Notes: generated from the letters alone by a model not told the origin. A stretch of DNA of 64,000 nucleotides from Haloferula luteola (GCF_014201715.1 NZ_JACHFD010000007.1:169032-233031), one strand, 5' to 3'. Shown: positions 30,595-40,240, numbered from the stretch's first letter. A program made the numbers and translations.

Positions 30595-31450
30595 GCGACT
30601 TCTGCTGGTACTGCTGGTCGCGGAGTTTGCGGAGGTATTCGAGGTAACGGCGTTTGGCCTCGAAATCGGTGCCATCGGCGGTGACTCCGGGGCTTTGCTG
30701 CCCGTATTTTTTCCATGGTCCGTAGGGGACCTGGGCGTCCTCGACAAAACGCCAATGGCATTTTTCTCCCGACTGGAGGTCGAGGTAGTCGCGAACGGCG
30801 GGAGAGATGTCGATGGCGGCGTCCTTGTTGTTGTGGTTTTTTGGGCGGGAATTGCCGAAGACGTAGTTCCAATCGTCTGTGACGAAGGGACCGCAGTCTT
30901 CCCACTGGGCGTAGCAGCTGCGACCTCCATGGTAGATTTGCAGCCAGCGGCCCTTGAGCACGGTTTTTCCGGGTTCGGGGTTGTGCCGGCGGAACCACGG
31001 AATGACTCGCGCTGCTTCCGGCTTATGGGCGCCGTGACGCAGGATGTCGTTGTAGGGGAGCGCGATGTAGAAGGGATTCAACTTAGGGAGAAATCCCTTG
31101 GGGCGGAAATCGGAGGCGTTGTGGTTGGCGACGCGGGCGGCAGGTTCCGGGTTGTCGTAGCCGCCGTAGTTGGCCATCCAGTTTTGGTCCCAGGAAGATT
31201 TGCAGTTGGGAACCGGATTGTTCTGGGTGGGCTGCTCGCCGATCCAAAACACGGTGGCCGTGATGTTTTGCCGCCATGGATAAAGCTGGCCGTTAGGTGC
31301 CACCGGGGTGCGGCGGGACGGGATGGTTTGGCGGGCGGTGGGAATGATGACCCGGGGCATCGCCGACGAACTGGCAGCCGTTTGGGCATCCGCGCTGGAG
31401 AGCAGCGGGAGCCAGGTGGCGAGAGCGAGGATGAAGATGGGGCGAAGCAT
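30575..31450 (-). CDS. Secreted conserved protein, possibly double-psi beta-barrel
   Basis: The 291-residue protein has the signal peptide MLRPIFILALATWLPLLSSADAQ. The middle contains LPYNDI, GRSCYAQWEDCGPFVTDDWNYVFG and AAIDISPAVRDYLDL. This Asp/Cys-rich layout recalls the RlpA-like double-psi beta-barrel, but I cannot confirm the family. The C-terminus is charged and probably helical (EAKRRYLEYLRKLRDQQYQQ). Two Cys (SCYAQWEDC) could form a disulphide in the periplasm. It stands alone, convergent with the TgpA gene. Function unknown. Confidence 0.65.
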   Translation of the reverse strand: MLRPIFILALATWLPLLSSADAQTAASSSAMPRVIIPTARQTIPSRRTPVAPNGQLYPWRQNITATVFWIGEQPTQNNPVPNCKSSWDQNWMANYGGYDNPEPAARVANHNASDFRPKGFLPKLNPFYIALPYNDILRHGAHKPEAARVIPWFRRHNPEPGKTVLKGRWLQIYHGGRSCYAQWEDCGPFVTDDWNYVFGNSRPKNHNNKDAAIDISPAVRDYLDLQSGEKCHWRFVEDAQVPYGPWKKYGQQSPGVTADGTDFEAKRRYLEYLRKLRDQQYQQKSLNELQR

Positions 31451-31478
31451 TCCGAATGGGTCGACGTGGGGGAGCGGT

Positions 31479-33173
31479 CTAGAACCGCCGCAGCACAGTG
31501 TTTCTCGTCAGAGAGTCGTCGCTGCGCGGGTAGTCTAGCGTATAGTGCAAGCCCCTTGATTCGCGGCGCCGGATCGCGCTATCGACGATGAGCGAAGCGA
31601 CGTCGACGAGGTTGCGCAATTCGAGGATATCTGCATTCACGCGATGGCCCCAGTAGAACTCGCGAACTTCCTTTTTGAGGTTGCGCAGGCGGGTGGCGGC
31701 TCGGCGTAAGCGATTGTTGGTGCGCACGATGGAAACGTAGTCCCACATCAGGCGGCGGAGCTCATCCCAGTTGTGGTAGATGACGACCTGCTCGTCGGGT
31801 GGGGTGGTGTCACCGTGCTCCCATTCCGGAATGGGCGGGGCATCGGGCACGGGTTTTCCGGGGGCGTGATGACGCAGGATCCGATCGAGGGCGCGGCGGG
31901 CAAGCACGTTGGCTTCCAGCAGGGAGTTGGAGGCCAGGCGGTTGGCCCCATGCAGGCCGGTGCATGCCACTTCCCCGATGGCGTGGAGTCCGCGGATGGT
32001 GGTCCGGCCGTCGAGATCGGTTTTGATCCCGCCACATTGGTAGTGGGCGGCTGGAACGACGGGAATCGGTTGCTTTTCGGCGTCGAGGCCGAAGGAAAGA
32101 AGCTTTTCGTGAATGAAGGGAAAGCGATCGCGGAAGAATCCGGCGGGTTTGTGAGTGATGTCGAGATAGACGCAGGGAGCACCGGTGCGCTTGATTTCCC
32201 GGTCGATGGCCCGAGCGACGATGTCCCGAGGGGCGAGGGAGCCCCGTTCGTCGGAGCGTTTGACGAAATCTTCACCCTTGGAGTTGATCAGGATCGCCCC
32301 TTCGCCACGGACGGCTTCGGAAACGAGAAAGGATCGGGCCTCGGGTCCACTGGCCGCGGGGTTGTAGAAGCAGGTCGGGTGGAACTGGATGAATTCCATG
32401 TTCTCGATCGTCGCGCCAGCCCGCCAAGCCATCGCGAGCCCGTCGCCGGTCGAAGAATCGGGATTGGTGGTGTAGAGATAGACTTTTCCACAGCCGCCAG
32501 TGGCGAGGATGACACGATCGGAGCGGAATACTTGAACCTCGCCGGTGGTGCGATCGAGCACATAGGCACCTAGGACCCGGTCGTCGGTGACCATGCCGAG
32601 TTTTCCCGTGGTGATGAGGTCGATGGCAAAGTGATCTTCCAGCAGTGTCAGGCCGGGGGTTTGGCGTGCGGTCTCGACGAGGGAAGTGGCGATTTCCAGT
32701 CCGGTGGTGTCTTTGGAATGGAGGATGCGGCGGTGGCTGTGCCCTCCTTCTTTGCCGAGGGCGTAGCGATCTTGATCGTGATCAAAGTCGGTGCCGGCGG
32801 CGACGAGATCTTCGATGGTGGCCGCGCCTTCGGTGATGATGGTGCGAACTGCGTGTTCATCGCAGAGCCCGGCACCGGCGTCGAGGGTGTCGGCGACATG
32901 GGATTCGATGGAATCCCCTGGATCGCGAAGTCCTTCGGGCAATACGGAGGCGATGCCTCCTTGGGCCCACGCGGTGTTGGATTCGAGCAATTTGCCCTTG
33001 GTGATCACGGTGACGGATCCGTGAGCGGCAGCACGGATCGCAAACGAAAGGCCGGCGATGCCGGAGCCGATGACGAGAAAGTCGGTGGTCAAGGGAGTGC
33101 GAGGTTCGGTGGTGGGCTGGTTGCCGGAGAGCTCCGTGTTGACGAGGGGGGAGGGCGGCGATTGAACCGCCAA
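31479..33173 (-). CDS. nadB: L-aspartate oxidase
   Basis: The 564-residue flavoprotein begins with an FAD site (DFLVIGSGIAGLSFAIRAA), then SNTAWAQGGIA, EGGHSHRRILH, ILATGGCGKVYLYTTNP and the active-site block IQFHPTCFYNP. AAHYQCGGIKTD and GEVACTGLHGANRLASNSLLE complete the succinate dehydrogenase/NadB family pattern. It oxidises L-aspartate to iminoaspartate, the first step of NAD synthesis. Start TTG 33173 is the first usable codon and lies 60 bases after panC on the same strand. An alternative start inside the first 30 residues cannot be excluded. Confidence 0.93.
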   Translation of the reverse strand: MAVQSPPSPLVNTELSGNQPTTEPRTPLTTDFLVIGSGIAGLSFAIRAAAHGSVTVITKGKLLESNTAWAQGGIASVLPEGLRDPGDSIESHVADTLDAGAGLCDEHAVRTIITEGAATIEDLVAAGTDFDHDQDRYALGKEGGHSHRRILHSKDTTGLEIATSLVETARQTPGLTLLEDHFAIDLITTGKLGMVTDDRVLGAYVLDRTTGEVQVFRSDRVILATGGCGKVYLYTTNPDSSTGDGLAMAWRAGATIENMEFIQFHPTCFYNPAASGPEARSFLVSEAVRGEGAILINSKGEDFVKRSDERGSLAPRDIVARAIDREIKRTGAPCVYLDITHKPAGFFRDRFPFIHEKLLSFGLDAEKQPIPVVPAAHYQCGGIKTDLDGRTTIRGLHAIGEVACTGLHGANRLASNSLLEANVLARRALDRILRHHAPGKPVPDAPPIPEWEHGDTTPPDEQVVIYHNWDELRRLMWDYVSIVRTNNRLRRAATRLRNLKKEVREFYWGHRVNADILELRNLVDVASLIVDSAIRRRESRGLHYTLDYPRSDDSLTRNTVLRRF

Positions 33174-33233
33174 GGAGCCGGATTCGCCAAGGTTTTTAAA
33201 GTGGGGGGAGGGGGCGAACGTGGTAGCTTGAGG

Positions 33234-34058
33234 TCATCCGAGGGCAGGGAGCAGGAGATTGTCGATGAGCCGCACCTCGCCGTAGAACACGGCGGTGGCC
33301 AGGAGTGTCGGACGCGATCGGTCGCTTGCTGGCAGCAGAGTCTCTGCATCGACGAGTTCCAGATAGTCGATGCGGTTCAGGGGCGATTCGATGGCGGCGC
33401 GGGCGGTGGCGAGGAGCAAGGTGGGCTCCGTGGTTTCGGCGGCTGCTAGCAACGCGCGGCGAATGCGCGGGGCATCGGCTCGCTGAGTTTCGCTCAGACG
33501 GGCATTGCGGGAGGACATCGCAAGGCCGTCGATTTCGCGCACCGTGGGCGCGGCGATGATTTCGACTGGCACATCGAGATCGCGCACCATGCGGCGAATG
33601 ATGGCCAGCTGTTGATAGTCTTTTTCTCCAAACACCGCGGCGGAGGGTTGGAATTGATGGAAGAGCTTCAGAACCACCGTGCAGACGCCATCGAAGTGTC
33701 CCGGGCGAGTGGCGCCACAAAGGGTGGCCGAGAGGGAGCTTTCCATCACGGTCACTGAGCGATCGGGAAAATACATCGAGTCGGCCGAGGGAGTGAAAAC
33801 GAGGTCAACCCCGGCTGCGCGGCATTTTTCGAGATCGGATTCGAGGGTTCGGGGGTAGGCTTGGAGGTCTCCGGGGCGGTCGAACTGGATGGGATTGACG
33901 AAAATCGAGACGGCGACCTGACCCTTGGGGCCGGCCGAGCTGCGGGCGCGCTGAACGAGGTCGAGATGGCCGGCGTGGAGGGCTCCCATGGTGGGTACCA
34001 GCACGGGGGAGGAGGAGAGGGCGGAGCGGAGCTCGCAAACAGAGGAAACGACACGCAT
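33234..34058 (-). CDS. panC: Pantothenate synthetase (pantoate-beta-alanine ligase)
   Basis: The 274-residue protein has the full set of motifs: VPTMGALHAGHLDLVQRA (HIGH-like), SIFVNPIQFDRPGDL, YPRTLESDL, ATRPGHFDGVCTVVLKLF, VFGEKDYQQLAIIRRM and REIDGLAMSSRN. It joins pantoate and beta-alanine with ATP, the last step of vitamin B5 synthesis. ATG 34058 is the start. It precedes nadB on the minus strand and is divergent from ompH/skp. Confidence 0.96.
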   Translation of the reverse strand: MRVVSSVCELRSALSSSPVLVPTMGALHAGHLDLVQRARSSAGPKGQVAVSIFVNPIQFDRPGDLQAYPRTLESDLEKCRAAGVDLVFTPSADSMYFPDRSVTVMESSLSATLCGATRPGHFDGVCTVVLKLFHQFQPSAAVFGEKDYQQLAIIRRMVRDLDVPVEIIAAPTVREIDGLAMSSRNARLSETQRADAPRIRRALLAAAETTEPTLLLATARAAIESPLNRIDYLELVDAETLLPASDRSRPTLLATAVFYGEVRLIDNLLLPALG

Positions 34059-34177
34059 GAGCGGCAGATCTTGGTCACGAAGGAATTTGGCCGCAAGGGC
34101 CGGGAGTGGACGTTGACGAGGGCCAGAAATCCGTTCAGGGTGCCCGGGAACCCCAGCGGGGAAATCCCATCCACCTT

Positions 34178-34795
34178 ATGATTCGTCGCCTTACCCCTTT
34201 CCTTGTCGCCGCCGTTTTGGGTGGCACCGCCCTCGCGCAGGACGCCAAGCTGAAGATCGCCACGGTCGACATGCAGCAGCTTTTCAAGGAATACTACCGT
34301 ACGGAGGAAGCCCAGCAGCAGGTCAACGTTGAGCGTGCTCGGATTCAGAAGGAGCTCAATGAGCGCCAAACCCGCGTGCAGGAGATCGAAGAGGAGCTCA
34401 AAAAGCTTCGCAAGATGATGGAAGATCCGTCGATCAATGACTCCAAGAAGCAGGAGATCCAGCGGGATTGGGGCATGAAGCAGAACGAAGGCATCGCCAT
34501 CGACCGTGAGCGCCGTGAGTTCCAGCAACGCCGCACGCAGGCCCTCAATGAGAAGATGGTGCAGCGCATGAAGGGCATCCTTGAGGAAATCCGCAAGCTG
34601 GTCGAAGAGCAGGCGAAGAAAGAGGACTACGACTACGTGTTCGACAAGTCGGGCCTCAGCACCTCTCAAGTGCCATTCCTTCTCTACACGAAGGATGCCA
34701 CCGACATCACTCCGACGCTGTTGGTCGACCTGAACAAGGACGCCCCGAAGGATGGAGCCACGACTCCGGCAGCCACGTCTGGCGAAGGCGAGTGA
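34178..34795 (+). CDS. OmpH/Skp-family periplasmic chaperone
   Basis: ATG 34178 gives a signal peptide (MIRRLTPFLVAAVLGGTALAQ) and a 205-residue protein. The mature part begins LKIATVDMQQLFKEYY, the OmpH/Skp opening. A long charged coiled coil follows (VERARIQKELNERQTRVQEI to QRMKGILEEIRKLVEEQAKK), ending in a small beta part (YVFDKSGLSTS). Skp trimers hold unfolded outer-membrane proteins. lpxD follows after 10 bases, the same skp-lpxD order as in the bam-lpx region of many Gram-negative bacteria. Confidence 0.9.
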   Translation: MIRRLTPFLVAAVLGGTALAQDAKLKIATVDMQQLFKEYYRTEEAQQQVNVERARIQKELNERQTRVQEIEEELKKLRKMMEDPSINDSKKQEIQRDWGMKQNEGIAIDRERREFQQRRTQALNEKMVQRMKGILEEIRKLVEEQAKKEDYDYVFDKSGLSTSQVPFLLYTKDATDITPTLLVDLNKDAPKDGATTPAATSGEGE

Positions 34796-34805
34796 ACTTC
34801 CCTGC

Positions 34806-35837
34806 GTGAGCCAACTGATTCTTTCCGAGCTCGCCCGGCAGGTCGACGGTGACGTCGTCCGGGGCGAGCTTTCGCTTTCCATCACCGGGATTGCGGCTCT
34901 TGATGAAGCCGGGCCGGGAGATGTTTCGTTCCTGGGGAACGAGAAATACCGCCAGCAATTCCTGGAAACCCAAGCTTCCGTGGTGCTGGTGCCAAGAGGA
35001 GTGACCGAAGGCCCCGATCACTTGGCATTGATCGCCTGTGACAATCCGTCTTTTGCATTTGGATGGGTGGTGAAGCATTTCACCGAATCGCTGGCCCGGG
35101 TGTTTGTACCTGGGATTCACGAGCGTGCGGTGGTCGATCCGACCGTGCAGTTCGACCCGGAGCGAGTCCGCATCCATGCGGGGGCGGTGGTCCAAGCCGG
35201 CGCGAAGATTGGCGACGGAACCGAAATCGGCCCCAATGCCGTGGTCGGCGAGAATGTGGTGGTGGGGCGTGATTGCCTGATCCACGCGAATGTTTCGATC
35301 CGCGAGCGATGCCTGGTTGGGGATCGGGTGATCCTTCAACCCGGAGCTGTGATCGGTTCGGATGGTTTTGGCTACGAGACGGTCGCCGGGAGACACGTGA
35401 AGATCGACCAGATTGGAATCGTGGAAATTCAGGATGATGTGGAGATCGGCGCCAACACGACGATCGACCGAGCGCGCTTTGGACGCACGGTGATCGGCAC
35501 CGGCTCGAAGATCGACAATCTGGTGCAGGTCGGTCACAACGTGCAGATCGGGCCCCACAATTTTTTCGTATCACAGAGCGGCATTGCCGGGAGTTCGCGG
35601 ACGGGGGCTTACGTCATTGCCGCCGCGCAAGCGGGCATCGCCGGGCACGTTCGAGTGGGCGATCAGGCGATTCTTGCCGCGCGCACGGGCGTGACCGCGA
35701 ATCTGGAGGGTCACAAAACCTACGGCGGTTATCCGGCCCAGCTGCAGATGGATGAGCAGCGGCAAAAGGCGTTGCTGCGCCAGTTGCCCAAGCTGTTCAA
35801 GCGGCTGAGGAAATGGGACGGCTCGTCCAATCCGTAA
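34806..35837 (+). CDS. lpxD: UDP-3-O-acylglucosamine N-acyltransferase LpxD
   Basis: GTG 34806 (VSQLILSELARQVDG), 10 bases after the skp stop, is the best start; the in-frame ATG at 34752 lies inside skp. The 343-residue protein has an N-terminal uridine-binding domain (GPGDVSFLGNEKYRQQF). Left-handed beta-helix hexapeptide repeats follow from about residue 100 (VVDPTVQFDP, IGDGTEIGPNAVVGENVVVG, VQVGHNVQIG with the catalytic His). It adds the N-linked acyl chain in lipid A synthesis, so this cell has an LPS-type outer membrane. Confidence 0.95.
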   Translation: MSQLILSELARQVDGDVVRGELSLSITGIAALDEAGPGDVSFLGNEKYRQQFLETQASVVLVPRGVTEGPDHLALIACDNPSFAFGWVVKHFTESLARVFVPGIHERAVVDPTVQFDPERVRIHAGAVVQAGAKIGDGTEIGPNAVVGENVVVGRDCLIHANVSIRERCLVGDRVILQPGAVIGSDGFGYETVAGRHVKIDQIGIVEIQDDVEIGANTTIDRARFGRTVIGTGSKIDNLVQVGHNVQIGPHNFFVSQSGIAGSSRTGAYVIAAAQAGIAGHVRVGDQAILAARTGVTANLEGHKTYGGYPAQLQMDEQRQKALLRQLPKLFKRLRKWDGSSNP

Positions 35838-35847
35838 TGGCTGCGCA

Positions 35848-35879
35848 CCGGGAGCAAGAGCTTGTCCTCGTGCTCCCGG
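35848..35879. terminator. Bidirectional terminator between lpxD and proS
   Basis: The stem CCGGGAGCA/TGCTCCCGG (9 bp) with a 14-nt loop lies between two convergent stops. No T-run follows. Confidence 0.6.
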
Positions 35880-35898
35880 AGATGCTCGTTCGGTGAGC

Positions 35899-37416
35899 TC
35901 AGTAGCTGCGGCCCCAGATCGCGCGTTGGCGAGTCGGCTTGCCAGTCAGCAAACATGGGGCTTCGTCGCCATCCTGTTGGTCAAGAGGCAGGCAACGGAT
36001 GGTGATCTTGTGCTTTTTGCTGAGTTCGTCTTCCTCCTCGGGCGTTCCGGCCCAAGGGGTGATCAGCCAACCCGGGTTCTCCGTCTCCCAGTGGGTTTCG
36101 AAGGTCGCCAATGCATCGCAGGGGACGATGTTTTCGTCACGGAAACTCGAAGCGCGCTCCAGGAGGGTGTCGTGGATGGCTTGGAGCAAATCCGCGGCGT
36201 CGCGGATGAAGGCTTCCTTTTCGAGGAACTCTTTCTCCTGGGCTGCCCGGTCTCGACGATTGAGGCAAACCTTGCGGCTTTCCACATCGCGGGGACCGAT
36301 TTCGACGCGCAGGGGAACCCCTTTTTTCACCCACTCCCATTTCTTCTGTCCGCCCTGGATGTCGCGGGAGTCGACGTGAACGCGCAACGGCTCACCATGA
36401 AATCGTTCTCCGCGCAGCGTTTCGGCGAGCGCCTCGCAGCAATCAATGACTGCCTGCTTGGAGTCTTCTTTCGGGGTGACCGGAATGATGATGATTTGCT
36501 GAGTGGCGACGCGGGGAGGCAAAACCAGCCCATCGTCGTCGGAGTGGGCCATGATCAGGGTGCCGATCATGCGGGTCGAGACGCCCCAGGAGGTGGTGTA
36601 GGCGTGCTCGACTTTGCCATCGCGACCGGTGAACGAGATATCCTGGGCTTTGGAGAAATTCTGGCCGAGGAAGTGTGAGGTGCCCGCTTGGATCGCTTTG
36701 CGGTCCTGGACCATGGCTTCGACGGTGAGAGTCATGTCGGCACCGGGGAATCGCTCGTTCTCGGTCTTCTCGCCGGGGATCACGGGAATGGCGAGGTGGT
36801 CGCGAAGAAACTCGGCATAGACCTGATGCATCAGGCGGGTTTCGGCGATGGCCTCTTCCTTGGTTTCGTGAGCCGTGTGACCTTCTTGCCAAAGGAACTC
36901 GGCAGTGCGCAGGAAGAGGCGTGGCCGCATTTCCCAACGCATCACATTGGCCCATTGGTTGATGAGCAGCGGGAGGTCGCGGTAGCTCTGGACCCAGCGG
37001 GAAAAGGCAGCGCCAATGATGGTCTCGGACGTCGGCCGGATGACATACGGTTCGGCGAGCTCACCGGTCGGAATCATCTTGGTTTTGCCGGTCTCTTCAT
37101 CTTTGACAGCTTCGAGGCGATGGTGGGTGACCACGGCACATTCGGTGGCGAAACCCTCGGCGTGCTCGGCCTCCTTTTCGAGATAGGAGAGGGGAATGAG
37201 CAGCGGGAAGTAGGCGTTCTGGTGGCCGGTTTCTTTGAAGCGGCGATCAAGCTGCTGCTGGATCAGCTCCCAGATGCCGTAGCCCCAAGGCTTGATGACC
37301 ATGCATCCACGAGTTTCCGAGTTTTCCGCGAGGTCGGCGGCCTTGATGACCTGCTGGTACCATTCGGGAAAATCTTCGGCGCGAGTCGGAGTGATGGCGG
37401 TCTTGGGAGCGGACAT
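35899..37416 (-). CDS. proS: Prolyl-tRNA synthetase, archaeal/eukaryotic type
   Basis: The 505-residue protein has class II motifs: GCMVIKPWGYGIWELIQQQLD (motif 1 region), WANVMRWEMRPRLFLRTAEFLWQEGHTAHET (motif 2) and the C-terminal motif 3 region. It lacks the large bacterial editing insertion and ends in Tyr (RAIWGRSY), both marks of the archaeal/eukaryotic ProS clade found in some bacterial phyla. It charges tRNA-Pro. ATG 37416 is the start; the gene is convergent with lpxD. Confidence 0.95.
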   Translation of the reverse strand: MSAPKTAITPTRAEDFPEWYQQVIKAADLAENSETRGCMVIKPWGYGIWELIQQQLDRRFKETGHQNAYFPLLIPLSYLEKEAEHAEGFATECAVVTHHRLEAVKDEETGKTKMIPTGELAEPYVIRPTSETIIGAAFSRWVQSYRDLPLLINQWANVMRWEMRPRLFLRTAEFLWQEGHTAHETKEEAIAETRLMHQVYAEFLRDHLAIPVIPGEKTENERFPGADMTLTVEAMVQDRKAIQAGTSHFLGQNFSKAQDISFTGRDGKVEHAYTTSWGVSTRMIGTLIMAHSDDDGLVLPPRVATQQIIIIPVTPKEDSKQAVIDCCEALAETLRGERFHGEPLRVHVDSRDIQGGQKKWEWVKKGVPLRVEIGPRDVESRKVCLNRRDRAAQEKEFLEKEAFIRDAADLLQAIHDTLLERASSFRDENIVPCDALATFETHWETENPGWLITPWAGTPEEEDELSKKHKITIRCLPLDQQDGDEAPCLLTGKPTRQRAIWGRSY

Positions 37417-37605
37417 GGGTGGATGTGGCTAGAGAATCAGCGCGGTGCGCGGCGCGGAATTAGAGGAAACGCGCAGCGGCGTCGATAGCGGTTTTTTTAG
37501 ATGGATCGTTCCAACGAGTCGACATCCGGAAGTGACCGGTGAAGTGCTTGCCACGGTGGCGGGTTCTTCCGCCGTGCGCTGGTTCGCGCAGGGAGCTCAA
37601 GTCCC

Positions 37606-38895
37606 CTAAGGCCCGACAGCTTGGTGGATCTCTTCCTCAGAGTATCCGAGCGAAGGCAGACTCTTAAGAAGTTCGTTGAATCCTATCGGGCGCGTCGATT
37701 GGGCTGAGATTTCCCGGAGAAAGGCGCGTTGAGCCTCGGGAGAGAGGCGGACAAACAATTCCTGACGGAGCCCTCCCGCAGAGGGTCCTGTGGTTTGGAG
37801 CGAGGCGGGGAGGATTTGGCGAATGACCTCGTCGGCATTCGCATCGCGGGAGACGGAGCCAAGAAAGGTGTCCAAGGTTTCGCTGTCCGGCTTCTGTGAA
37901 AGGGCATTGAAAATCCTCTCGGCAGAAGCGTCGGTATCGGAGCGCGCCCGGTAGAAATCGGCCAGGAAATCTCCATAGCCGACCGTGTCGCTGGTCTGGG
38001 CAAGGCCTTGGAAGAATTGGGTCAAGGGCTCGAAATAGTGAAGTTTCTCAGTCCACCCGGCTCCTTCGGTTTCCAGAGCCCACTCCAAGGCCTCCTGAGG
38101 GGCAACGAGGCTCCATTGGTAGATCAAGTTCGGAGGGATCATGGTGAGCTTTTGATCCTCATCCAACGAGGTGGCGGCGGAAGCGAAGCCGTCCATGCAG
38201 CTGCGAAAGTCGAAACCTTCAGGGAAGTCGATGGGGTTTCCTGTGGGACCCTGGTGGCGACTGGCGCTGGCTTGGCAGAGCCGGATCAGCATCTCTGGGC
38301 TGTGCTGGGCCGCCAGTGAGAAGAGGTCGTAGGAGAAAGGTTGGAAGCGCGCGGAACGATCGTAGTGAGCCTCCCAGAAGGCCACCGCTGCAGGAAGGTC
38401 CTGCAACCCCAATCCTTCCACGATCGCTTGATGATAGAACTGCCGGTCGTCCGGGGAGGCCTGCGAGGCGATCCACGCAAGCGCTGCGTCGGAGTTCTGG
38501 GCGTACCACCTCTGAATCAAATGCTTCAGGTAGCTTTTTTTCTGGAAGTCCAGGCCCAGCAATCCCCCTTGATCGGCCAGCCAGCCGATGATCTCGGGGT
38601 AGTCGGCGGGATCCCATGCCTCCATGGCTTGCCGGAATGCTTCCTGGTCGATGGTGTCGGAAGCGAGGAGGCTGCGAAGTTGTGGGACCTTCGAGTGAGG
38701 TGCTTTTTCCCGGGCAAGATTCGATGAAGGAAGCTCGTCCGCCGGAGTCGACGGGGAACTCGAGATCGCTGCCGGTCCGGTCCAGCGCCCGATCAGCAGG
38801 CCGAGCGTGAGGGAGAGGAGGCTGGCGATGATCAGCGCTTTCAAAGATCGAAAAAATGAAGGGGCACTTACCGTCTGGCCAAGGGGATCACTCAA
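37606..38895 (-). CDS. Membrane-anchored protein of unknown function
   Basis: The best start is TTG 38895, which overlaps the stop of the upstream membrane-protein gene and gives LSDPLGQTVSAPSFFRSL and 429 residues; the earlier in-frame start lies inside that gene. One N-terminal membrane helix (ALIIASLLSLTLGLLIG) is followed by about 370 mostly helical residues with repeated W/Y-A-x-x-D patterns (DSDAALAWIASQASPDDRQF, LPAAVAFWEAHYDRS, PQEALEWALET). These suggest TPR-like or HEAT-like repeats. Similar proteins are frequent in Verrucomicrobia, but I know no function. It is coupled to its upstream neighbour. Confidence 0.7.
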   Translation of the reverse strand: MSDPLGQTVSAPSFFRSLKALIIASLLSLTLGLLIGRWTGPAAISSSPSTPADELPSSNLAREKAPHSKVPQLRSLLASDTIDQEAFRQAMEAWDPADYPEIIGWLADQGGLLGLDFQKKSYLKHLIQRWYAQNSDAALAWIASQASPDDRQFYHQAIVEGLGLQDLPAAVAFWEAHYDRSARFQPFSYDLFSLAAQHSPEMLIRLCQASASRHQGPTGNPIDFPEGFDFRSCMDGFASAATSLDEDQKLTMIPPNLIYQWSLVAPQEALEWALETEGAGWTEKLHYFEPLTQFFQGLAQTSDTVGYGDFLADFYRARSDTDASAERIFNALSQKPDSETLDTFLGSVSRDANADEVIRQILPASLQTTGPSAGGLRQELFVRLSPEAQRAFLREISAQSTRPIGFNELLKSLPSLGYSEEEIHQAVGP

Positions 38896-40240
38896 AGAAC
38901 TTCTTGAGTGCTCGTTGTTCGTCGGGATCGAGGGACTCGCGCCACACACGATCCCCCCCCGCACCGGCTTGGCTCACGCTCCCGCCTGCTTGAGGGGCTG
39001 TCGCAGAATCGTCGACCTCGTGTTGCCCATTTTGAAGCTCCAGCAAATCCCCTGGAAGGGTGCGCGAGAGATCCATGGCCTGAAGGGTTTCCAAGGCACC
39101 GGTTTTGATCGATGGGCCTTCGTTGCCGAGCACTCCTCCGGCTTCACCCGGTCCGCGAGATACGCCGCCCGAGCCGGACCCACTGCCATCCGGGCCGATG
39201 GGGCCTTCGCCCTGCCCGGGTTGATTTCCGGCCATCAGCTCATCCATCCACTCCTCGCCCTGTCCGCTGGAGCCCTCGCACTGACCGGACTTGGCCGCGG
39301 CTGCCGTTTTTTGAAGGTTTTCGCGCAACTGCCGCATCTGTTCCTCGGTCAATTGGCCCAGCTGGCTGGGATCGAGTTGCTGAAGTTGGTCGAGAAGTTC
39401 GGAGTTGGGTTTCAGCGCCCCGCTTTGGAGCCCTTGCAGGGCGTTGTCGAATTGCTGCAAAAGCTCGTCTTTGCGCTGAGTCGATAGCTTGCCTGCACCC
39501 TGCTCCAGATTGGCGAGAGCATGATCCGCCTGGGTGGCTTCGCGGGAAAGACGCTCCAGCTCGGATTGATGTTGGCGCTCCAGAGCGTCCGTGGCTTCCA
39601 GCGAGGCGTGATCGAACCATTCGTCGGGATCCTTTTCCCGCAGGGCCTCAAGTTTCTTCTCCATCTCCTCGATGTAGTCCTCATCGATCACATCCTCCTG
39701 ATCGAGGCGGTCAAGGTCAGCCTGGATATTTTCCCATGCCAAGGGGGCCTCGGGAGGAGTCGAGTCGGCACCCGGCAGGGCGGAAACAGGAATCCAATGC
39801 CCGGCGAGCAAGAGAGCAAGAGCCGCCAAGGGAGGGGCCGTCACCCGCGTCCAATTCCACGACAGGCCGGCATCAATTTGCGGTGGAAGCGCTGGCCAAC
39901 GTCCCACTCCGCAGCGGGCGGTCGTGAGCGCATTGCGCAGGCTCATGGTGTCTTCGATGCGCACCAAGGCGTGATGAGGAGATTCGAACCGGCGGCGGGC
40001 GGTCCACCAAGCAACGATGGCAAGCAGGAGCACCCATCCTACCGAGCTGGCCCACCACACGGGGGATTCGACGGCTGGCCAGTGACGGCGGAGCCACAGC
40101 AAACTTAGGGTGGCGATCCCGCTGCCGATCACCAGCGGTGCGGAGAGGGCTTGCAGCCACCAGCCCAGATTGATTTTGCGCGAAGTTCGGGCCGCGGCCC
40201 GGAGCCACTGGTCCTGGAGAGACTTCGATTCTTCGGACAT
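38888..40240 (-). CDS. Membrane protein with long Gln/Glu-rich coiled region (DUF4175-like)
   Basis: ATG 40240 (MSEESKSLQDQW) gives 450 residues. Two membrane helices near residues 30-80 and a third near 140 (PPLAALALLLAGHWIPV) precede a cytoplasmic or periplasmic coiled coil rich in Leu, Gln and Glu (DEDYIEEMEKKLEAL, QHQSELERLSREATQ, LLDQLQQLDPSQLG). A Gly-rich low-complexity stretch follows, then a short conserved-looking end (RVWRESLDPDEQRALKKFFE). The layout recalls the DUF4175 family linked to MoxR/DUF58 modules. Function unknown. The downstream gene overlaps its stop. Confidence 0.7.
   Translation of the reverse strand: MSEESKSLQDQWLRAAARTSRKINLGWWLQALSAPLVIGSGIATLSLLWLRRHWPAVESPVWWASSVGWVLLLAIVAWWTARRRFESPHHALVRIEDTMSLRNALTTARCGVGRWPALPPQIDAGLSWNWTRVTAPPLAALALLLAGHWIPVSALPGADSTPPEAPLAWENIQADLDRLDQEDVIDEDYIEEMEKKLEALREKDPDEWFDHASLEATDALERQHQSELERLSREATQADHALANLEQGAGKLSTQRKDELLQQFDNALQGLQSGALKPNSELLDQLQQLDPSQLGQLTEEQMRQLRENLQKTAAAAKSGQCEGSSGQGEEWMDELMAGNQPGQGEGPIGPDGSGSGSGGVSRGPGEAGGVLGNEGPSIKTGALETLQAMDLSRTLPGDLLELQNGQHEVDDSATAPQAGGSVSQAGAGGDRVWRESLDPDEQRALKKFFE

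Noticed and set aside
30449..31591. Plus-strand 380-codon frame opposite the secreted conserved protein
   Set aside because: The minus frame has a signal peptide and balanced composition; the plus frame is a Val/Gly-rich shadow.
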